Assembly (NCBI GenBank): GCA_964444365.1
Contig: CAYUHJ010000009.1
Span: 22,593 to 86,592 of the forward strand
Reading direction: 5' to 3'
Length of the DNA stretch: 64,000 nt
Source: CAYUHJ01 sp964444365
GTDB lineage: Bacteria > Planctomycetota > Planctomycetia > Gemmatales > Gemmataceae
Under the pieces are notes generated by a model. The model had not been told where the DNA came from, did not search any database, and was given only the letters and a program-made list of their open reading frames with translations. This document shows positions 60,482-64,000 of the stretch, in pieces (within the stretch, counting starts at the first letter, position 1; every line of letters begins with the position of its first letter). A program made the translations under genes and the position numbers.

Positions 60482-60874
60482 TTAGGCGAGGGGGACCGCC
60501 GCGCGGAACTCGTCCGCCGTCCGGCTCGCGCCGCCTTCTTCAACCGACCCGCCGCCGGTGACGGCGACCGCCCAGCAGCAGCGGTCCCACGACCTGGCGA
60601 GGCCGGGCTCCGCGGTGCCCCAGGTGATGCAGGAGAACGTGACCGGAGAGGTGCGTCGCACCGTGACCATCCCGCCGGACAGGCCGACGCGAAGTTCCCG
60701 CCAGTCGTCGGCGGGAACCTCGTCCGGGAACGCGGGCAGTCCGTCGATCATCCGCAAGATCGGGTTCTCGCCGACCGCCCGCAGGTGTTCGACGAACCGT
60801 GTCCAGTCCAAGGTCGCCCCGGCGGCGGGACAGCGGATCGTGCGCTCGATTCCCATTGGCAGCCTTTCGGTCAC
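60482..60874 (-). CDS. Hypothetical protein, small
   Basis: 130 residues from a GTG at 60874 (VTERLPMGIERTIRC) that overlaps the stop of the Spy-like gene as GTGA; the internal ATG at 60856 is an alternative. The sequence CPAAGATLDWTRFVEHLRAVGENPIL and SVEEGGASRTADEF shows no family I know. The dense Trp/Cys content (WDRCCWAVAVTGGG) and a coupled start support a real gene. Confidence 0.55.
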   Translation of the reverse strand: MTERLPMGIERTIRCPAAGATLDWTRFVEHLRAVGENPILRMIDGLPAFPDEVPADDWRELRVGLSGGMVTVRRTSPVTFSCITWGTAEPGLARSWDRCCWAVAVTGGGSVEEGGASRTADEFRAAVPLA

Positions 60875-61209
60875 TTGTCCCCGACGCCGGACTTGCTCTT
60901 GAAGTACTCGTCGAGCTTTTTCTTCTGGTCCGCGGTCAGGATTTCCACCCGTTCCTTCGCCATCTTGGCTTTCAAGTCCTTGATCTGCGCTTCCAGTTTG
61001 TCGATGTCTTCGGCGTACTTCGCCTGGATCTTGTACACCTGCTGCTTCTGCGCCTCGCTGAGCCCGAGGTCGCGCCAGCCCATCGGCAGGAATCCTTTCG
61101 CCTTCGGTTCGTCCTTCTTCGGGTCTTCTTTCTTGGGTTCCTGTCCGTTGAGGCCGCCGGTCAGGGCGACGGCCCCGAGCAGGAACAGGGCGATGCGGGC
61201 GAAGGTCAT
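60871..61209 (-). CDS. Spy/CpxP-like exported LTXXQ protein
   Basis: 112 residues. A signal peptide covers 1-22 (LFLLGAVALTGGLNGQ), followed by a charged linker (KKEDPKKDEPKAK) and a helical domain with two LTXXQ-like motifs: GLSEAQKQQVYKIQAKYAEDI and ILTADQKKKLDEYFK. This is the type of periplasmic chaperone/sensor found in Spy and CpxP and also in the C-terminal half of the ECF fusion at 36755. Likely induced by envelope stress or metals; not shown here. Confidence 0.78.
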   Translation of the reverse strand: MTFARIALFLLGAVALTGGLNGQEPKKEDPKKDEPKAKGFLPMGWRDLGLSEAQKQQVYKIQAKYAEDIDKLEAQIKDLKAKMAKERVEILTADQKKKLDEYFKSKSGVGDK

Positions 61210-61338
61210 GGGGGCGTCTCTTCCAGGGGTGTCACGGGAATTCCCGCTTGTACGCTATTAAGCCGCACGGACCGCCCCTTGGCAACGATCTTCCGGGTGT
61301 GACGGCGATTTTTCCCGCTCCGGCGATAAACTGCCGGT

Positions 61339-61995
61339 ATGACGATTCTTCTCGCCGTTCACATCGCCGACGGGGTCCTGTGGCCCGAGTGGGAACTCGT
61401 CGGCTTCGTGATGTCCGGGCTGCTGGTGCTGTGGTCCGCGTGGAACGTGCGGGAGGAAGAAATCTCCCGCGTTGGCGTCTTCACCGCGGCTTTCTTCGTC
61501 GCCTCGCAGGTCCATCTCCCGCTCGGCGGGGCGTCCGTCCACCTGCTGCTGAACGGGCTCGTCGCCGTCGTGTTGGGCCGGCGTGCGGCCCTCGCGATCG
61601 CGGTCGGCCTGGGGCTGCAGGCGGTGCTGTTCGCCCACGGCGGCGTTCTTTCCCTGGGGGTCAACGTCTGGAACTACGCCGCCCCCGCGGTGCTCGGCGG
61701 GGTCGCTTTCCGCCGGATTCGTCGCACCAACCGGGTGCCGGACTTCCCCCTCGGGTTCGTCCTCGGGGCGGGCGTCGGGTTCGCGACCGTCGCGCTCACC
61801 GCGCTCAGCCTCTGGCTCGTCGGCCGAAACCTCGGCGAGATCTTCCCGTGGGTCGTGTTCGCCGCGAACCTGCCGGTGGTGCTCGTCGAGGCCGTCGGGG
61901 TCGGGGTCATCGTGCAGTATCTCGGGAAGGTGAAACCGGAGTGGCTCGGCTACGAAGCTTCCGGAAACACCTCGTCGAACGGCACTTCCCACTGA
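61339..61995 (+). CDS. cbiM: CbiM-type ECF transporter membrane component
   Basis: 218 residues with about six membrane helices. CbiM signatures are VHIADGVLWPEW at 7-18 and QVHLPLGGASVHLLLNGLVAVVLG near 57-80, where His residues bind cobalt or nickel. The partners CbiN, CbiQ and CbiO are not in the window and no cobalamin riboswitch is visible upstream, so the system is split or the protein works with subunits elsewhere. The last 46 bp overlap the 3' end of mutS2 on the other strand. Confidence 0.88.
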   Translation: MTILLAVHIADGVLWPEWELVGFVMSGLLVLWSAWNVREEEISRVGVFTAAFFVASQVHLPLGGASVHLLLNGLVAVVLGRRAALAIAVGLGLQAVLFAHGGVLSLGVNVWNYAAPAVLGGVAFRRIRRTNRVPDFPLGFVLGAGVGFATVALTALSLWLVGRNLGEIFPWVVFAANLPVVLVEAVGVGVIVQYLGKVKPEWLGYEASGNTSSNGTSH

Positions 61996-63950
61996 CCCAG
62001 GCCGACGCTGACGAGGACGGTCCCCTTCACCGCGTTGACGCGGACGACCTTGCCGGTCTTCCCGAACCGCGTGACGTGGACGAGGTCGTTGACCTGTAAA
62101 CTCGCACGCCTTTCGCGGAGCTCGACTTCTTGCTTCGCCTCCCGTTCCAGCGTGGCGACCTTTTCCTCGTAGGCGGCCCGTTGCCGGCCGGCCTCCAGTT
62201 CCGCGGCGAGGGCGGCTTCCCGGGCCTTTTCCGCTTCCTCGCGGAGTTGCTGCAACCGGGCGAGTTCGCCGGTCTTCCCCTTCCGCTTGCGAAGGTACTT
62301 GTGGGCTCGCTTGAGCAACTCGTTCGGCAACTTCAGGCGGCGGGCGATCTTCAGGGCGTTGCTCATCCCGAACTGGCCGATGTGGAGCCGGTACGTGGGC
62401 CGCAGCGTTTCGACGTCGAACTCGACGGCCCCGTTTTCGGCCCGCTCGTTGTTGAACGCATAGGTTTTCAGGTCGCCGAGGTGCGTCGTCACGATGGCCC
62501 GACACCGCTTCAGATCGAGTTCGTCGAGGATCGCCCGCCCCAACGCGGCCCCTTCCGTCGGGTCGGTGCCGGCCCCCATTTCGTCGAGCAGGACCAGGCT
62601 GTTTTCGTCGGCAGTTTTCAGGATCGAGGCGATCCGCGAGACGTGCGAGGAGAACGTGCTGAGCGACTGTTCGAGACTCTGTTCGTCGCCGATGTCGGCC
62701 AAGATGTGCCGGAAGACCGGGACCGTGCTGCCTTCCAGGGCGGGGACGTGCATTCCGGACTGGGCCATCAGACAGATCAATCCGGTGGTCTTCAGCGTGA
62801 CCGTTTTGCCGCCCGTGTTCGGCCCGGTGATGATGAGCAGGTTGAACCCGACGCCGAGGCGGATGTCGATGGGGACGACTACCTTCAATGCGGAATGTGG
62901 ATTGCGGAGTTCGGAATCGGCAGAATTCGGAGGTAGCTCGGTGGATTCCGCGTTCCGCGTTCCGCGTTCCGCGTTCCGGAAGAGATTTTCGAGAATGGGG
63001 TGGCGAGCGACCCGTAACCACAGCCGGTTTTCGTCGTTGACCGTGGGCGGGGCCATCTTGAAGTCGCGGGAATACCTCGCCTTCGCGGTGATGAAGTCGA
63101 GCTTCGCCAGCACGTCGAGCGAGTACAGAATGGCCTTCGACACCCGGCCCACTTCGGTGCTGAGCCTCCGAAGGATGCGTTTCACCTCACGGTCTTCCTC
63201 GGCCTTCAGCGCGACGCGCTCGGCACTCAGATTCGCGATGGCGGCGGGTTCGATGAAGATGGTTTCGCCGGTGCCGCTGACGCGGTGGACGACGCCGGGG
63301 ATCTTGTGGCGGTGGTTCGCCGCGACGGGCAGGACGTAGTGGTCGCCGTTGACCGTGGCGTTCGGGTAACTCAGGATGCGGCGGAGTTCCGGGTCGCGGA
63401 GCAGCCGCTTCACCTCGGACTTGACCCGCTCGTCGAGGTCGTAGAGTTTTTGCCGGACGGCGGCGAGTTCGCGGCTCGCCATGTCCAGGACGTGTCCGCG
63501 GCCGTCGATGCACCCGCCGATTGTCTTCGCCACGACGCCTAGGTCTTCGATCCCCGCCAGCAGGTCGATCAGCCCCGTCAGCTTCGCGTCGAGCCGCATC
63601 TTGTAACGGTACGTCGCCCCGACGCAGTTCAGCGTTTCGGAGACTTCCAGCAGTTGCTCGGCCGTCAGCATCGTCCCGATCGCCGCCCGCCGGACCACCA
63701 GTCGGACGTCGTGCAGCCCGCCGAACGGCGGCGTCTGGGCCACGTCCAGGGCCGCACACATCTCGGACACCAGGGCGATGTCCCCGCGGATCTTCTCGAT
63801 GTTCGTGGACGGCTCGACGGTCCTCGCCAGTTCCCGCCCGAGCGACGACGCGGCGTACCCGGCCACGAGTTCGCGGACCTTGTCGAACTCCAGCAGTTGA
63901 AGGGTGTGCGCGTCCATGATCGGTTTCGGCGGTGCGTCCACGACAGTCAT
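61950..63950 (-). CDS. mutS2: MutS2-type ATPase without Smr domain
   Basis: 666 residues from the ATG at 63950. A MutS clamp-like region (1-300), then the ATPase: Walker A TGPNTGGKTVTLKTTG near 375, Walker B LVLLDEMGAGTDPTEGAA near 450, and the H-loop VTTHLGDLK. A coiled coil (about 565-620) and a KOW-like end (VNDLVHVTRFGKTGKVVRV) follow. The C-terminal Smr nuclease domain of typical MutS2 (about 780 residues) is missing. A foreign-looking insert of about 33 residues (FRNAERGTRNAES... PHSALK) interrupts the junction before the ATPase. MutS2 acts in recombination control and ribosome rescue; without Smr the nuclease activity would be lost. Confidence 0.92.
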   Translation of the reverse strand: MTVVDAPPKPIMDAHTLQLLEFDKVRELVAGYAASSLGRELARTVEPSTNIEKIRGDIALVSEMCAALDVAQTPPFGGLHDVRLVVRRAAIGTMLTAEQLLEVSETLNCVGATYRYKMRLDAKLTGLIDLLAGIEDLGVVAKTIGGCIDGRGHVLDMASRELAAVRQKLYDLDERVKSEVKRLLRDPELRRILSYPNATVNGDHYVLPVAANHRHKIPGVVHRVSGTGETIFIEPAAIANLSAERVALKAEEDREVKRILRRLSTEVGRVSKAILYSLDVLAKLDFITAKARYSRDFKMAPPTVNDENRLWLRVARHPILENLFRNAERGTRNAESTELPPNSADSELRNPHSALKVVVPIDIRLGVGFNLLIITGPNTGGKTVTLKTTGLICLMAQSGMHVPALEGSTVPVFRHILADIGDEQSLEQSLSTFSSHVSRIASILKTADENSLVLLDEMGAGTDPTEGAALGRAILDELDLKRCRAIVTTHLGDLKTYAFNNERAENGAVEFDVETLRPTYRLHIGQFGMSNALKIARRLKLPNELLKRAHKYLRKRKGKTGELARLQQLREEAEKAREAALAAELEAGRQRAAYEEKVATLEREAKQEVELRERRASLQVNDLVHVTRFGKTGKVVRVNAVKGTVLVSVGLGQWEVPFDEVFPEAS
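62886..62983. repeat. Repeat insert inside mutS2 with 7-bp tandem units
   Basis: The DNA that encodes FRNAERGTRNAE...NPHSALK has the 7-bp unit TTCCGCG repeated 4.7 times at 62946-62978, next to degenerate units related to ATTCCGC/GAACTCCG (62887-62925). Strings of NAERGTRNAE and NSALRTPNSA type appear in unrelated proteins of these genomes, which points to a spreading intergenic repeat that inserted in frame here. Confidence 0.75.
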
Positions 63951-63958
63951 GATGAACA

Positions 63959-63996
63959 CAGGACAGCCGACCGCCCGCGCGGGTTCGGCTGTCCTG
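63959..63996. terminator. Hairpin upstream of mutS2
   Basis: Twelve-base perfect arms CAGGACAGCCGA and TCGGCTGTCCTG with a 14-base GC-rich loop, just before the mutS2 start on its sense strand. It may end transcription from a gene beyond the window edge or act as a leader hairpin. No T run is visible on either side. Confidence 0.5.
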
Positions 63997-64000
63997 ACGC

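Noticed and set aside
61210..61338. Cobalamin riboswitch before cbiM
   Set aside because: I looked for the conserved B12-box and pairing pattern and saw none; the gap is also short (129 bp).

Overview
The window is GC-rich, densely coding DNA from a planctomycete, most likely a member of the Gemmataceae. The clade is inferred from protein families that are typical of it: planctomycete-type cytochromes with DUF1549/DUF1553 domains, three DUF1501 Tat-exported proteins, ECF sigma factors beside Hanks-type serine/threonine kinases, an ECF sigma factor carrying its own membrane anchor and exported sensor, a PPC-domain giant secreted protein, and Uma2-family nucleases. LpxD and LpxI show that the cell makes lipid A. 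A run of ten N at 48870-48879 and a probable one-base frameshift near 15768 indicate a draft assembly.

Layout. 1-1111 is the 3' part of a sigma-54 activator. 1124-10188 is a minus-strand run: GNAT enzyme, glycine-rich RRM protein, phosphatase/cytochrome fusion, lipid kinase/PAP2 fusion, membrane kinase, two Uma2 paralogues, ECF sigma factor and DUF1501 protein. 10328-18425 runs plus: S46 peptidase, dual-specificity phosphatase, planctomycete cytochrome/DUF1549/DUF1553 protein, an AT-richer inserted cassette, DUF1501 protein and a small secreted protein. 18427-22916 is minus: Gfo/Idh oxidoreductase, D-glutamate cyclase-like protein, membrane protein, SthA. 23114-23875 is a HEAT-repeat protein (plus). 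23880-36419 is a long minus-strand block: kinase plus ECF factor, cytochrome/WD40/coiled-coil protein, PIN toxin-antitoxin pair, Ig-like DUF1549/DUF1553 protein, small membrane protein, RelE-type toxin-antitoxin pair, PPC-domain protein, DUF1501 protein. 36755-43660 holds an ECF/LTXXQ fusion, Kelch protein, lipoprotein, histidine kinase, histidine phosphatase and an S41-like protein. 43842-54587 runs plus: TIM-barrel isomerase, ferredoxin-NADP reductase, atypical kinase, AccA, gapped Gfo/Idh gene, KptA, class III aminotransferase, ABC-3 metal permease, and a two-gene metal permease with a His-rich subunit. 54565-61209 is minus: EamA transporter, kinase, GH10-like protein, LpxI, LpxD, a small hypothetical protein and a Spy-like protein. 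61339-63950 holds CbiM (plus) and Smr-less MutS2 (minus).

Themes. Extracytoplasmic sensing and phosphosignalling dominate (three ECF factors, four Hanks kinases, one histidine kinase, two dual-specificity phosphatases). The two large cytochrome/DUF1501 sets probably act in the periplasm, but their biochemical job is unknown. Many neighbouring genes overlap by exactly four bases (GTGA or ATGA), pointing to translational coupling. Intergenic DNA carries several palindromic repeat families, a near-perfect 46-bp hairpin, and a pair of inverted sites resembling Xer/dif recombination cores. I see no rRNA, tRNA, CRISPR array, transposase or phage gene.
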